DNA of 57,008 nt from Polaromonas sp. (GCF_012927415.1 NZ_JABBPF010000021.1:1-57008); one strand, 5' to 3'. Positions 1 through 13,166 are shown, numbered from the stretch's first letter. The notes: generated by a model from the sequence alone, not told the origin. Program-made: numbers and translations.

Positions 1-1
1 G

Positions 2-658
2 AAAATCCCCTACAACCCGCTGACGGATTTCACGCCCATCATCAATATCGCCGCGACGCCCAACATCATTGCCGTGCACCCCAGCTTCCCCGCGCGCAAC
101 TACAAGGAGTTTGTTGCCGAGCTGAAAAAGAACCCCGGCAAGTATTCCTTTGCGTCCTCCGGCTCGGGCAGCATCGCCCACCTGCAGATGGAACTCTACA
201 AAAACCTCAGCGGCACTTTCATCACCCATATTCCCTACCGCGGCTCGGGCCCGGCACTGAACGACACGGTGGCCGGCCAGGTACCGATTATTTTTGACAA
301 CCTGCCGTCCACCTTGCCCTTTGTGCAGCAAAAGCGCCTGATTGCGATTGTGGTGGCAGCGCCGCAGCGCCTTGCCGTCCTGCCCGATGTGCCGACCTTC
401 AAGGAAGTTGGCCTTGAGCCGGTCAATCGCATGGCTTATTACGGCATCGTAGGGCCCAAGGGCTTGCCTAAGGAAGTCATCGAAAAAGTTAGCGCAGGGG
501 TGAAGAAGTCATTGGAAGATCCAGCCGTCCGCAAACGCATTGAGGACACCGGCTCGCTGGTGGTGGCGAATACACCGGAGCAGTTTGCAGCGCAAATCAA
601 GGCCGAATACGAGGTATACAAGAAAGTCGTGACAACTTCCAAACTCAGTCTCGAATAA
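2..658 (+). CDS. Bug-family tripartite tricarboxylate transporter substrate-binding protein (5' truncated by window edge)
   Basis: Frame 2 is open from the window edge (KIPYNPLTDFTPIINIAATPNIIAVHPSFPA...) and joins the listed ORF at 74; SSGSGSIAHLQMELYK, HIPYRGSGPALNDTVAGQVPIIFDNLPS and LPDVPTFKEVGL are typical of Bug/TctC receptors. Confidence 0.9.
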   Translation, partial: KIPYNPLTDFTPIINIAATPNIIAVHPSFPARNYKEFVAELKKNPGKYSFASSGSGSIAHLQMELYKNLSGTFITHIPYRGSGPALNDTVAGQVPIIFDNLPSTLPFVQQKRLIAIVVAAPQRLAVLPDVPTFKEVGLEPVNRMAYYGIVGPKGLPKEVIEKVSAGVKKSLEDPAVRKRIEDTGSLVVANTPEQFAAQIKAEYEVYKKVVTTSKLSLE

Positions 659-746
659 TTCATTGCCGCTGGCCAGCACCATTTTTCAGGCCGTCCTGGC
701 AGGCATTGCTTGCAAGGGCGGTATTTTTTTTGCTATCGTCAAGCCC

Positions 747-1655
747 ATGCACCTTCCCGACGCCAGCCAGAGCCGCATAGATGGATTTATCGACGCCCTG
801 TGGCTGGAAGACGGCCTGAGTAAAAACACGCTCGACGCCTATCGGCGTGACCTGTCGCTCTATGCGGCCTGGCTGGGCGCCAAAGAGCAGGCCGGCCGGC
901 TGCTCGATGACACGGTTGAACACGATCTGAATGGCTATTTCTCCGCCAGGCATGCGGTGACAAAGGCCACTTCGGCCAATCGGCGACTGACGGTTTTCAA
1001 GCGCTACTTCCGCTGGGCGCTGCGTGAGCGTTTCATTGCGGCCGACCCAACACTCAAACTCCAGTCGGCGAGGCAGGCCTTGCGCGTGCCCAAGCTGATG
1101 TCCGAGGCGCAGGTCGAGTCCCTGCTCGCGGCGCCGGCTGAAGACAGCCCGCTGGGCCAGCGTGACCGCGCCATGCTGGAGTTGATGTATGCCAGCGGCC
1201 TGCGCGTCAGCGAGCTGGTCGGGCTGAAGACTTTTCATGTCGGTCTGAATGAAGGCGTTCTGCGAGTAATGGGCAAGGGCAGCAAGGAGCGGCTGGTGCC
1301 GTTCGGGCAGCTGGCACGCGAATGGATAGAGCGATATTTGGTTGAGGCGCGACCGGCGATTCTGGGCCGGCAACAGACCGACGATCTTTTTGTGACCAGC
1401 CGCGGCCATGCGATGAGCCGGGTGATGTTCTGGAAGCTGGTCAAAAAGTACGCCAGCGTGGCCGGCATCGCATCGCCACTGTCGCCACACACCTTGCGCC
1501 ATGCGTTTGCCACCCATCTTCTCAATCACGGTGCTGACCTGCGCGCCGTGCAGATGCTGCTCGGTCACGCGGATATTTCGACCACGACGATTTATACGCA
1601 TGTGGCGCGCGAACGGTTGAAGTCGCTGCATGCGCAGCACCATCCGCGGGGTTGA
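747..1655 (+). CDS. xerD: Tyrosine recombinase XerD
   Basis: Site-specific tyrosine recombinase: ELMYASGLRVSELVGL, GKGSKERLVPFG, SPHTLRHAFATHLLNHGADLRAVQMLLGHADISTTTIYTHV; ATG at 747 preferred over the ORF start at 663. Confidence 0.93.
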   Translation: MHLPDASQSRIDGFIDALWLEDGLSKNTLDAYRRDLSLYAAWLGAKEQAGRLLDDTVEHDLNGYFSARHAVTKATSANRRLTVFKRYFRWALRERFIAADPTLKLQSARQALRVPKLMSEAQVESLLAAPAEDSPLGQRDRAMLELMYASGLRVSELVGLKTFHVGLNEGVLRVMGKGSKERLVPFGQLAREWIERYLVEARPAILGRQQTDDLFVTSRGHAMSRVMFWKLVKKYASVAGIASPLSPHTLRHAFATHLLNHGADLRAVQMLLGHADISTTTIYTHVARERLKSLHAQHHPRG

Positions 1656-1697
1656 GAAAGCGCGGCTGATCCTGGCAATGCGCCGGGCAAAATCGCA

Positions 1698-2241
1698 GTG
1701 CTTTACTTAGCCAAGATTTTTATGTCCCTACCGAACCTACGCCATCAGCTGTTGACCCCGTTTCTGTTGGCGTTGTTCACCAGTGGGCTACCTTCTGCCG
1801 CCGCGGCCCAGGCCGGCATGCTGAAACAGCGGCTGGGCACGCCGATGCTGGTGGAAAACCGCGCCGATGCGGATTGCAGCCTCGGCATGGATGCGTTGGC
1901 CAAGGCCGCACCCGACGGCTCCACGACAGGGTTTTAGTCAATCAGCCTGCTGGCCCTGAACCCGCACCTGGCCAGGCTGTCGTATGACGCGCTGAAAGAG
2001 ATTGGCCCGGTGCCCAGCGACACGCAGTCGCCGCTGCTGGCCACCAAACACCGGCCAAAACGCGCCCCTCGCCATGCCCTTGCGGCTCAGCGGGAAGATC
2101 AACCTGGCGCTGCAATTGCCATTGCTGCGCGACCGCCTGCTCAACGCCGGCAGTGTACCGACCGGCGGCAGTTCGGCTGAGTTTGCCTGGCAGATGACGA
2201 TCGAATTCGACAATAACGCCCGCATCGTCAAGGCGGCGTAG
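1698..2241 (+). pseudogene. Degenerate Bug-family substrate-binding protein (stop codon, frameshift, large deletion)
   Basis: N-terminal part ...MLKQRLGTPMLVENRADADCSLGMDALAKAAPDGST..F then TAG, in-frame continuation SISLLALNPHLARLSYDALKEIGPV, then in another frame a Bug-like C-terminus LPLLRDRLLNAGSVPTGGSSAEFAWQMTIEFDNNARIVKAA. Confidence 0.8.
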
Positions 2242-3601
2242 ATTCGGGCCGGCTGAAGTTCTGGCTGGGGCGTGTGATGCCGGCCGAAACGGCAGTGCCG
2301 TACATATAGTCCCGGCTGAAGGGGTAAAGCGACTGGGCGCCGAGGATTCGCGTGTCATGCACGAGGCTGGATGGCTTGGTGGCCAGCACCTGGTGGAGCG
2401 CGATCCAGCCCTGCTCAAAACTCATGGCGCTGCCCGCCAGGTAGAGGCGGTAGGCGCGCAGGGTTTTCTCGGCGCGCTCCGGTCCTCCATCTTTTAATAG
2501 CACTAGCCGCGCCGGGTCCAGCGTCGCCTCCAGCGCGTCTGACCAGTCCCACAGGGTTCGGGCATAGTGCGGGCGCAGGTTTTCGGTGTCCACCATCTCC
2601 AGCCCGGAGCGGGCCAGATGTCCCAGCACCGCGCTGACATGCAGCAATTCGCCACCCGGAAAAATGTATTTTTCGATGAAGTCGCCCATGCCTGCACCGA
2701 GCTGCCGGTTTTCCAGTCCGCCGGCGGTGATGCCGTGGTTCAGCATCAGTCCGCCAGGCGTCAGCAGGCGCATGATTTTGCTGAAGTAGGCGTCCATGTT
2801 GACCTGACCGACGTGCTCGACCATGCCGACAGACGAGATTTTGTCAAAGGCAAGGTCTTCCGGCAGGTCACGGTAATCGCGCAGTTCCATGCGCACGCGC
2901 TGCCCCAGGCCTTTTTCGGAAATCAGTTGCTGGACGTGCGCATGCTGGTTTTTCGAGAGTGTGATGCCGGTGGCGTCGACGCCGTAGTGCTCGGCCGCCC
3001 ACAGCAACAATCCGCCCCAGCCGGCCCCGATATCCAGAAAACGATCGCCGGGCCTGAGCATGAGCTTGCGGCAAATATGGTCCAGCTTGGCCTCCTGCGC
3101 CTGGGCAAGTGTCATCGCCGCGTCGCGGTAATAGGCGCAGGAATAGACGCGGCGCGGGTCCAGCCAAAGCGCATAAAAGGCATCCGAGACGTCGTAGTGA
3201 AATTGCACTTGCGCGGCGTCCTTGGCGAGGGAGTGGGCCGCCATGGATTTGGCCCGCTGCAGCCAGCCCGACCACCAGCCGGTATCGCTCTGTACCGGGT
3301 TGCCGGGCAAGAGCTTGGTGACCACGCGCATGACGTCGCGCATCGCGCCCTCAAGCTGTAGTTTGCCTTCGACATAATCCTCGGCCAGGGCGCCGATCTG
3401 GCCGGCCTTCAGGCGAGCAATGCTCGACCAGCTGGAAAACGACAGCTTGACCGGCGCATCTACCGCGCCCAGGCGCTGGCCCTGCGGCAACTGCAGTGCG
3501 ATGCCTGCGGGAATACCCGGCAGTTCTGATGAAATGCGGGAAACCAGGTGCCGGATCATGCGCATACTCCTACGGTTAAAGCGCAGTCTAGCGCGCTTCA
3601 A
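2228..3601 (-). CDS. cfa: Cyclopropane-fatty-acyl-phospholipid synthase family SAM-dependent methyltransferase
   Basis: VQFHYDVSDAFYALWLDPRRVYSCAYY, FLDIGAGWGGLLLWAAEHYGVDATGITLSKNQ, ISSVGMVEHVGQVNMDAYFSKIMRLLTPGG; true start may be 3565 or 3559. Confidence 0.9.
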   Translation of the reverse strand: MKRARLRFNRRSMRMIRHLVSRISSELPGIPAGIALQLPQGQRLGAVDAPVKLSFSSWSSIARLKAGQIGALAEDYVEGKLQLEGAMRDVMRVVTKLLPGNPVQSDTGWWSGWLQRAKSMAAHSLAKDAAQVQFHYDVSDAFYALWLDPRRVYSCAYYRDAAMTLAQAQEAKLDHICRKLMLRPGDRFLDIGAGWGGLLLWAAEHYGVDATGITLSKNQHAHVQQLISEKGLGQRVRMELRDYRDLPEDLAFDKISSVGMVEHVGQVNMDAYFSKIMRLLTPGGLMLNHGITAGGLENRQLGAGMGDFIEKYIFPGGELLHVSAVLGHLARSGLEMVDTENLRPHYARTLWDWSDALEATLDPARLVLLKDGGPERAEKTLRAYRLYLAGSAMSFEQGWIALHQVLATKPSSLVHDTRILGAQSLYPFSRDYMYGTAVSAGITRPSQNFSRPESTPP

Positions 3602-3644
3602 CTATTTTTGTCGCCCGACGTTTCAGGATTAAAAAGGCTGAACT

Positions 3645-4517
3645 TCAAGCGTTTTCGCGCAAGATCGCCAGCTCGGCCTCGTTAAAGCCGGCTTTGCGGC
3701 GGGCATCCAGATTCAGCGGACCCTTCAGGCGGGGCGCACTGTACTGGTGGGCCAGCAGCGCGTAGGTCGCGATGGGCTCCAGCCCGCGCTGGACACACAG
3801 GTAACGGTACCAGTGGTTGCCAATGGCCACATGTCCGATTTCATCGCGCAGGATGATGTCCAGGATAGCCACCGCGCGAAGGGCGTCGGGCGTGCCAACC
3901 TTGCGCAGCTTGGTCTGCATCGGAGGCGTCGCGTCCAGGCCCCTGGCTTCCAGCGTGCGCGGCACCAGCGCCATGCGAGCGAGCACGTCGGCTTCAGTCT
4001 TGCGGCTCATGTCCCATAAGCCGGTATGGGCGGGAAAGTCACCATAATCACGGCCCATGCCCTGCAGCAGTACGCGCAGCAGGCTGAAATGTTGCGCTTC
4101 TTCCGCCGCCACCTTCAGCCAGTCCAGATAGTAGGCGTGTGGCAAGGCGGCAAAACGCCAGACGGCATCCAGCGCCAGATTGATGGCATTGAACTCGATA
4201 TGCGTCACCGCATGGAGCAGGGCCGCCAAGCCTTCGGACGTGAAAGGCGAGCGCCTGGCGACATCGAGATGCGAGCGCAACTCCGGTCTTGCGGGGCAGC
4301 CAGGAAGACTGGCAGGTGCCTGAAAGCCGCCGGTAGTTGCTATTAAAAACATAGCTGAATGAAGCCGTAAATACTGGACAAGAGCCACTTTTTTCTCTAA
4401 ATCAGGCTCCAGCCATGCCGCCAGGGCAAGCTGGCGAAGTTCTGCGGTGGCGGGCGTAGCGATCATGGCTGGATTGTCGGCGATCGGCTTCTTGGCGAGC
4501 GGCTGTTCGCCAGCCAT
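3645..4517 (-). CDS. DUF455 family ferritin-like protein
   Basis: Ferritin-like pattern: HIEFNAINLALDAVWRFAALPHAYYLDWLKVAAEEAQHFSLL...DIILRDEIGHVAIGNHWYRYLC; start MAGEQPLAKK at 4517 chosen within the longer ORF. Confidence 0.85.
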   Translation of the reverse strand: MAGEQPLAKKPIADNPAMIATPATAELRQLALAAWLEPDLEKKVALVQYLRLHSAMFLIATTGGFQAPASLPGCPARPELRSHLDVARRSPFTSEGLAALLHAVTHIEFNAINLALDAVWRFAALPHAYYLDWLKVAAEEAQHFSLLRVLLQGMGRDYGDFPAHTGLWDMSRKTEADVLARMALVPRTLEARGLDATPPMQTKLRKVGTPDALRAVAILDIILRDEIGHVAIGNHWYRYLCVQRGLEPIATYALLAHQYSAPRLKGPLNLDARRKAGFNEAELAILRENA

Positions 4518-4568
4518 CCTTACAATGAAAAAAACCGGTTTCGAAGACCATTTCCTCAAGGACTCCCC

Positions 4569-5093
4569 ATGGCCATTTATCAGCTGGACGATTTCATCCC
4601 TTCCATTCACGGCTCCGCCTGGGTGGCCGACAGCGCTCAGGTCATGGGGCAGGTGACTCTGGCCGAAAACAGCAGTGTCTGGTTCGGCGTCGTGGCGCGG
4701 GGAGACGTCGAATCAATCAGCGTTGGCAAAGGATCCAATATCCAGGACAACAGTGTGCTGCATGCGGACGAAGGCTCGCCGTTGCTCATAGGCGAGAACG
4801 TGACGGTGGGCCATCAGGTCATGCTGCATGGCTGCACCATTGGTGATGGGTCGCTGATCGGCATCCAGGCGGTGGTGCTCAACGGCGCAAAGATTGGCAA
4901 GAACTGCCTGGTCGGCGCCGGCTCACTGATAACCGAGGGCAAGGAGTTTCCCGACGGCTGCATGATCCTGGGAAGCCCGGCCAAGGCGGTGCGGCAACTT
5001 TCGCCAGAACAGATCGAGGGTTTAAAAATGAGTGCGCAGCACTATATGAAGAATGCCCGGCGTTACAAAAGCGGGCTCAAGAAGCTGGGCTGA
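4569..5093 (+). CDS. Gamma carbonic anhydrase family protein (YrdA-like, left-handed beta helix)
   Basis: Hexapeptide repeats: VTLAENSSVWFGVVARGDVESISVGKGSNIQDNSVLHADEG..VGHQVMLHGCTIGDGSLIGIQAVVLNGAKIG. Confidence 0.92.
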   Translation: MAIYQLDDFIPSIHGSAWVADSAQVMGQVTLAENSSVWFGVVARGDVESISVGKGSNIQDNSVLHADEGSPLLIGENVTVGHQVMLHGCTIGDGSLIGIQAVVLNGAKIGKNCLVGAGSLITEGKEFPDGCMILGSPAKAVRQLSPEQIEGLKMSAQHYMKNARRYKSGLKKLG

Positions 5094-5138
5094 TCGACCG
5101 GTTTTCCTTTTTTCCCTCCTGCACCCTACTTTTTCGAC

Positions 5139-6107
5139 ATGTCCGAACTCCATAAATTTATCTTTGACGGCCTCCCGGTACGCGGCATGCTTGTGCGCCT
5201 GACCGACTCCTGGCAGGAAATCCTCAAGCGCCGGCAAGTCGCCGGCGGCTATCCGCTCGAGGTCATGCACCTGCTCGGCGAAATGACGGCGGCCGGCGCG
5301 CTGATGCAGAGCAACATCAAGTTCAATGGCGCGCTGATCCTCCAGATATTTGGCGATGGCCCGGTCAAACTGGCGGTGGCGGAAGTGCAACCGGACCTGA
5401 GCCTGCGCGCGACGGCGACCGTGACAGGCACGGTCGATGCGGGCAGTTCATTAAGCCAACTGGTCAACCTGAATAACGAGGGGCGCTGCGCCATCACGCT
5501 CGACCCGAAAGACAAATTGCCGGGCCAGCAGCCCTACCAGGGCGTGGTGCCGTTATATGGCGATGGCCGTGAAAAAATCGAGAACCTGAGCGAAGTACTT
5601 GAGCATTACATGCTGCAAAGCGAGCAGCTTGACACCCGGCTGATTCTGGCTGCCGATGGCAATGTGGCGGCGGGTCTGTTGATTCAGCGTTTGCCCGTCA
5701 AGGGGCAGGGAAATCTGGCAGGTCGGCTCGATCGGGAGGCGAATGAAGACCAGATCGGCATCAATGAAGATTACAAGCGCATTGCCATGCTGGCCGGCAC
5801 GCTAAAGCGTGAAGAGTTGCTCACGCTGGATGTCGATACGATCTTGCGCCGGCTGTTCTGGGAAGAGCCGCACACCCGCTTCGAGCCGCTGAGCCCGAGC
5901 TTTGGCTGCAGTTGCTCGCGCGAGCGCGTGGGCAACATGCTGCGTAGTCTGGGTACGGCTGAAATTGAAAGCATCATCGCCGAGCGCGGCAAGGTTGATG
6001 TTGCCTGTGAGTTTTGCGGTGCGCAATACGAGTTTGATCCGGTCGATGCAGCGCAAATCTTCACCCATCAGATTAGCCAGCAACCACCCACGCCAACGGT
6101 TCAGTAA
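5139..6107 (+). CDS. hslO: Hsp33-family redox-regulated chaperone
   Basis: C-terminal zinc-binding cysteines FGCSCSRERVGNML...DVACEFCGAQYEFD; GQQPYQGVVPL. Confidence 0.92.
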   Translation: MSELHKFIFDGLPVRGMLVRLTDSWQEILKRRQVAGGYPLEVMHLLGEMTAAGALMQSNIKFNGALILQIFGDGPVKLAVAEVQPDLSLRATATVTGTVDAGSSLSQLVNLNNEGRCAITLDPKDKLPGQQPYQGVVPLYGDGREKIENLSEVLEHYMLQSEQLDTRLILAADGNVAAGLLIQRLPVKGQGNLAGRLDREANEDQIGINEDYKRIAMLAGTLKREELLTLDVDTILRRLFWEEPHTRFEPLSPSFGCSCSRERVGNMLRSLGTAEIESIIAERGKVDVACEFCGAQYEFDPVDAAQIFTHQISQQPPTPTVQ

Positions 6108-6163
6108 GCGGCGCCCAGACCGCAAAGCCGGCAGGGCCGCAAGCGTGTCAGCAACGCTCCGGG

Positions 6164-6658
6164 TCAAGCCGGTCTGGCGCGCCGGCTCAGCAAATCAGTG
6201 AGTAGTTGATGCTCACATAGCGGGTCGCTGCATTTGTCGCACATTCGCACCCATCGCCCCATCTTGTTGCCATTTTCAAGCTCGTCCATTTTGGTGCTGA
6301 CACTGCTGCCTCGGGCTGCTTGCATTTCCTGCTCAAACAGACTCTCACAGGCGTGAATGGCGTTTTGCAAACGTTCCTCGCCCTGGCCATAGATGACCCG
6401 ATAAGCAATGCCGGCCCGGTCGAGCGTCGCGCGAATGAACTGGTCTGCCGCTTCCCGGGTGAGCCGGGCAGTCTTTGAGCTGGTGTCCAGGCCCATAAGC
6501 AGTGTCAGGTCATGGTTTGTCAGATCAGGCTGAAGGACTGCTAAGTCGATCAGCGCGATGGCCGCGTCCCTGCCAGACGCCTTCAGCGCATCGCTCAGGT
6601 AGGCGGCGAGTTGCGATTGTCCGCTGTCTGGCGCGCCGACCAGTGCAATTTTCAGCAC
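6164..6658 (-). CDS. P-loop-like ATPase/NTPase family protein with degenerate Walker A
   Basis: MLKIALVGAPDSGQSQLAAYLSDALKASG resembles a Walker A region, but the expected Lys is Gln. Confidence 0.55.
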   Translation of the reverse strand: MLKIALVGAPDSGQSQLAAYLSDALKASGRDAAIALIDLAVLQPDLTNHDLTLLMGLDTSSKTARLTREAADQFIRATLDRAGIAYRVIYGQGEERLQNAIHACESLFEQEMQAARGSSVSTKMDELENGNKMGRWVRMCDKCSDPLCEHQLLTDLLSRRARPA

Positions 6659-6720
6659 GCTGTCAGGAGCGGGGCAGGCACGAGGGGATGCTGCCAGATT
6701 CGCCTTGCATGCAACCGGGC

Positions 6721-6996
6721 TTACTTGGTAATCTGCACAAAAATTTCATTTGGCTTGACCATGCCGAGTTCGCTGCGCGCTTTTTCCTCAACCATTTCAA
6801 GGCCTTCCTGCAAATCTTTGACCTCGGCAGCCAGCTGGTCATTGCCGAGTTGCTCCTGGGCATTTTTCGCGAGCTGCTCGTCAAGGCGCTGCTGCATGTC
6901 ACGCACGCGGGGAAGGCTGCCCCTGCCAGTCCAGAGCTGCGCATGGAATAGCACCAGCAGCACAACCAGGATGGCAGGAACGATGCGATTTCCCAC
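6721..6996 (-). CDS. ftsB: Cell division protein FtsB
   Basis: 91-aa protein with N-terminal TM segment, coiled coil and ...ARSELGMVKPNEIFVQI; located immediately downstream of eno. Confidence 0.88.
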   Translation of the reverse strand: MGNRIVPAILVVLLVLFHAQLWTGRGSLPRVRDMQQRLDEQLAKNAQEQLGNDQLAAEVKDLQEGLEMVEEKARSELGMVKPNEIFVQITK

Positions 6997-7014
6997 GGGT
7001 CAGGCGCGAAGGCG

Positions 7015-8298
<1,284 letters not shown>

Positions 8299-8349
8299 TT
8301 ATGTTCTTTCAAATCAGAAAATACAAAAACAGAACCCGTATACAAAAGC

Positions 8350-8637
8350 TTAGACGCCTTCAACCACCACCATCTGCATGATCGCAGCGCCTTGCCGCGC
8401 GGCTCTGGCCTTGCCGTATTCTGGCGAAGCGTCAAACGCCTTTGCGGCTTCAAACGTCGGGAATTTCAAAATAACGATGCGACCGGGTTGCCAGTCGCCC
8501 TCAAGTACCTCTAGCTTGCCGCCACGCACGCAAACTTCGGCACCGTGCACCTGCATCGCTGCGCTCGACCATCTTTTATAGTCTTCGTACTGCAACGGGT
8601 TGGTGACCGTTACATTGGCAATGATGTAGCCGCTCAT
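8350..8637 (-). CDS. DUF1330 domain-containing protein
   Basis: [22 protein letters not shown]...[36 protein letters not shown] is characteristic of DUF1330. Confidence 0.9.
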   Translation of the reverse strand: MSGYIIANVTVTNPLQYEDYKRWSSAAMQVHGAEVCVRGGKLEVLEGDWQPGRIVILKFPTFEAAKAFDASPEYGKARAARQGAAIMQMVVVEGV

Positions 8638-9488
8638 ATGAAATCATTCTCCAGAAAGCCATTTTTCTTGGTCACGCGGTCGAGTTCGAGCAGCGTTTCC
8701 AGCAAGGCTTTCATATGCTTGAGCGGGACGGCGTTGGGGCCGTCGCTCAGCGCTTTGGCGGGATCAGGGTGAGTTTCCATGAAGAGTCCGGCAATACCCG
8801 CCGCCACTGCGGCGCGCGCCAGGACCGGCACCATTTCACGCTGGCCGCCGCTGCTGGTGCCGTTGCCGCCGGGCAACTGCACCGAATGCGTGGCGTCAAA
8901 CACCACCGGCGCATGGGTTTCGCGCATGATCGCCAGGCTGCGCATGTCGGACACCAGGTTGTTGTAGCCAAAACTGGTTCCCCGTTCGCAAGCCATGAAG
9001 CGGTCTTCGTCCAAACCTTTTTCGCGTGCCGCAGCCCGCGCCTTGTCGATGACGTTCTTCATGTCGCCGGGCGCCAGAAACTGGCCTTTTTTAATGTTGA
9101 CGGGTTTGCCCGATTGCGCCACGGCATAAATGAAGTCGGTCTGGCGGCACAAAAAGGCCGGAGTCTGCAATACGTCCACCACAGCGGCCACGGTAGCGAT
9201 CTCGGTTTCAGAATGAACATCAGTCAGGATCGGCAGATTCAGTTCGCGTTTGACTTTGGCGAGAATCTCCAAGCCTTTGAGCATGCCCGGACCGCGAAAA
9301 CTGCTGCCGCTGGAGCGGTTGGCCTTGTCATAGCTGGATTTGAAAATAAAAGGAATGCCCAGGGACGCGGTGATTTCCTTGAGCGTGCCGGCCGTGTCCA
9401 TCTGCAATTGCTCGGACTCCACCACGCAAGGTCCAGCAATCAGAAAAAAGGGCTGGTTCAGGCCGATCTCGAATCCGCACAACTTCAT
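8634..9488 (-). CDS. kdsA: 3-deoxy-8-phosphooctulonate synthase (KDO8P synthase)
   Basis: [66 protein letters not shown]. Confidence 0.97.
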   Translation of the reverse strand: MKLCGFEIGLNQPFFLIAGPCVVESEQLQMDTAGTLKEITASLGIPFIFKSSYDKANRSSGSSFRGPGMLKGLEILAKVKRELNLPILTDVHSETEIATVAAVVDVLQTPAFLCRQTDFIYAVAQSGKPVNIKKGQFLAPGDMKNVIDKARAAAREKGLDEDRFMACERGTSFGYNNLVSDMRSLAIMRETHAPVVFDATHSVQLPGGNGTSSGGQREMVPVLARAAVAAGIAGLFMETHPDPAKALSDGPNAVPLKHMKALLETLLELDRVTKKNGFLENDFI

Positions 9489-9573
9489 ACGTCCTCCATA
9501 CGAGTCACTTTGTGCACCGCGCTGGCTCCAGTGGGGTCTCCAATGTGTTGAGCCGGTTCAACGGCGCGTATGT

Positions 9574-11304
<1,731 letters not shown>

Positions 11305-11448
11305 TTATACGGGTGGACTGATTCAGCGGCGCCGCTCATCCTGTCAAACCGGCTACTTCTTCATTTCAAGCTTGCCGGCAAGAAACGCCCTGGAGAGTTC
11401 GCCTATTTCAAGCAGCAAAAAAGCGCCCGGGCCTGCCTTGCTGATACA

Positions 11449-12735
11449 TTGTCATTCATGATAAATCAAGCCGATGTGCCGTGTATGGAAGCAGAAGAGC
11501 TGGAACTGGCGGGGAAACATATTGTGCTCGGCCTTTCGGGTGGAATCGCTTGCTACAAGGCGGCCGAGTTGTGCCGTGCCTTGATCAAGGCGGGTGCGAC
11601 GGTGCAGGTGGTGATGACGGAAGCGGCGGAGCAATTCATCACTGCGGTTACCCTGCAGGCACTTAGCGGGCGGCCGGTTTACACCAGCCAGTGGGACCGC
11701 CGTGAGAGCAACAATATGCCGCATATCAACTTGACGCGCGAAGCTGACGCGATTGTGGTCGCGCCCTGCAGCGCCGATTTCATCGCCCGGCTGCTTCACG
11801 GAAGTGCCGACGATCTGCTGAGTTTGATGTGCCTGGCGCGACCCATGGTTAAAGTGCCGCTGCTGCTGGCACCAGCGATGAACCGCGAGATGTTCGCGCA
11901 TCCGGCCACGCAGCGTAACTTCGCGCAACTGGCGGCCGATGGGGCAACGGTGCTGGGCGTGGGCAGTGGCTTTCAGGCCTGCGGTGAAACCGGTGACGGC
12001 CGCATGCTCGAACCCGAGCAGCTGCTCGAAGACATCGTTGCGTTTTTTACACCGAAAGTGCTGGCGGGCCAGCGCGTGCTAATTACGGCCGGTCCTACTT
12101 ACGAGGCAATTGATCCGGTGCGCGGCATCACTAATCTTTCGAGCGGCAAGATGGGATTTGCGATTGCGCGAGCAGCGCGCGAAGCCGGTGCCGATGTCAC
12201 CCTGGTTGCGGGCCCGGTAAGCCTGCCCACGCCGCGCGGGGTCGCCCGTATCGACGTGAAATCAGCAAAAAATATGCTGGATGTCGTGACGGAAGAAGTC
12301 CAGCAAGCTAGCGTATTTGTAGCAACAGCCGCCGTGGCCGATTGGCGACCGGCCACACCGTCGGCCCAGAAAATCAAGAAGGACGGCTCGGGCCGCGCGC
12401 CGCAACTGGAATTTACAGAGAACGTCGACATTCTTGCCGCCGTCGCCCAGTCAGCTGCGGCTCAACTGGGCACGCTGTTTTGTGTGGGCTTTGCCGCGGA
12501 AAGCCATGACCTGCTTGAAAACACCCAAGCCAAGCGTTTGCGCAAAAAAGTGCCGCTGCTGGTTGGCAATATCGGCCCCGATACCTTCGGGCAGGATCAC
12601 AACGCGCTGCTGTTGATTGACGGGCAAGGTGCACTCCAATTGCGCAGGGCGTCCAAACTCTCACTCGCACGGCGGCTGGTTCAGGAGATCGCGACCAGGC
12701 GGCGGGCAACCGGCGTACTGCACTCCCAAGCCTAA
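11449..12735 (+). CDS. coaBC: Bifunctional phosphopantothenoylcysteine decarboxylase/phosphopantothenate-cysteine ligase
   Basis: HIVLGLSGGIACYKAAELCRALIKAGATVQVVMT, APAMNREMF, GPTYEAIDPVRGITNLSSGKMG, exact start uncertain (11449-11485). Confidence 0.95.
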   Translation: MSFMINQADVPCMEAEELELAGKHIVLGLSGGIACYKAAELCRALIKAGATVQVVMTEAAEQFITAVTLQALSGRPVYTSQWDRRESNNMPHINLTREADAIVVAPCSADFIARLLHGSADDLLSLMCLARPMVKVPLLLAPAMNREMFAHPATQRNFAQLAADGATVLGVGSGFQACGETGDGRMLEPEQLLEDIVAFFTPKVLAGQRVLITAGPTYEAIDPVRGITNLSSGKMGFAIARAAREAGADVTLVAGPVSLPTPRGVARIDVKSAKNMLDVVTEEVQQASVFVATAAVADWRPATPSAQKIKKDGSGRAPQLEFTENVDILAAVAQSAAAQLGTLFCVGFAAESHDLLENTQAKRLRKKVPLLVGNIGPDTFGQDHNALLLIDGQGALQLRRASKLSLARRLVQEIATRRRATGVLHSQA

Positions 12736-13157
12736 TGACCCGTTCTTCCAATACCCCACCCGATGGTGATTTTGCACGCTACATTGAACGTCTCACGGAT
12801 GCCCGCGCTGCGGCTGGTACGCGCGAAGATTTGCTGAAACCTGGGGCGGATAATGCAGCCGACACGTCGTTTGCGGCTGGCTCCGGCATGATGCGGGTCA
12901 AACCGGACCCGGAAGTTTTTGCCGGAAAGACGTTTCTCGAACACATTAAGTGGGTGGTCGTGGCGTGGCTGGTGACGCAAGCGCTGGCAACACTCATGCC
13001 CGGTGCGGATGCCCTGTTTATTCCCATTCTGGTGATTTACGCCACCTGGGTCGTTTTCAGGCGCACTCGAAACTTTTCTCAGGCCATGATGACCCGTTTT
13101 TCGGAGGCTGGCCCAAAAAGTCCAGGACGAAACCATAAAAACTCCACCCGAGCATAA
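12735..13157 (+). CDS. Hypothetical protein with one or two predicted TM segments
   Basis: ORF abutting coaBC (TAATG overlap) and followed closely by dut; hydrophobic stretch WVVVAWLVTQALATLMPGADALFIPILVIYATWVV. Confidence 0.6.
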   Translation: MTRSSNTPPDGDFARYIERLTDARAAAGTREDLLKPGADNAADTSFAAGSGMMRVKPDPEVFAGKTFLEHIKWVVVAWLVTQALATLMPGADALFIPILVIYATWVVFRRTRNFSQAMMTRFSEAGPKSPGRNHKNSTRA

Positions 13158-13166
13158 AAATAGCCC

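Noticed and set aside
660-1643. 327-aa ORF antisense to xerD
   Set aside because: High-GC shadow ORF lying over a clearly recognised xerD; no motif of its own.
747-1655. Tyrosine recombinase as evidence of an integrated element
   Set aside because: Matches housekeeping XerD and no att-like repeats or phage genes were seen nearby.
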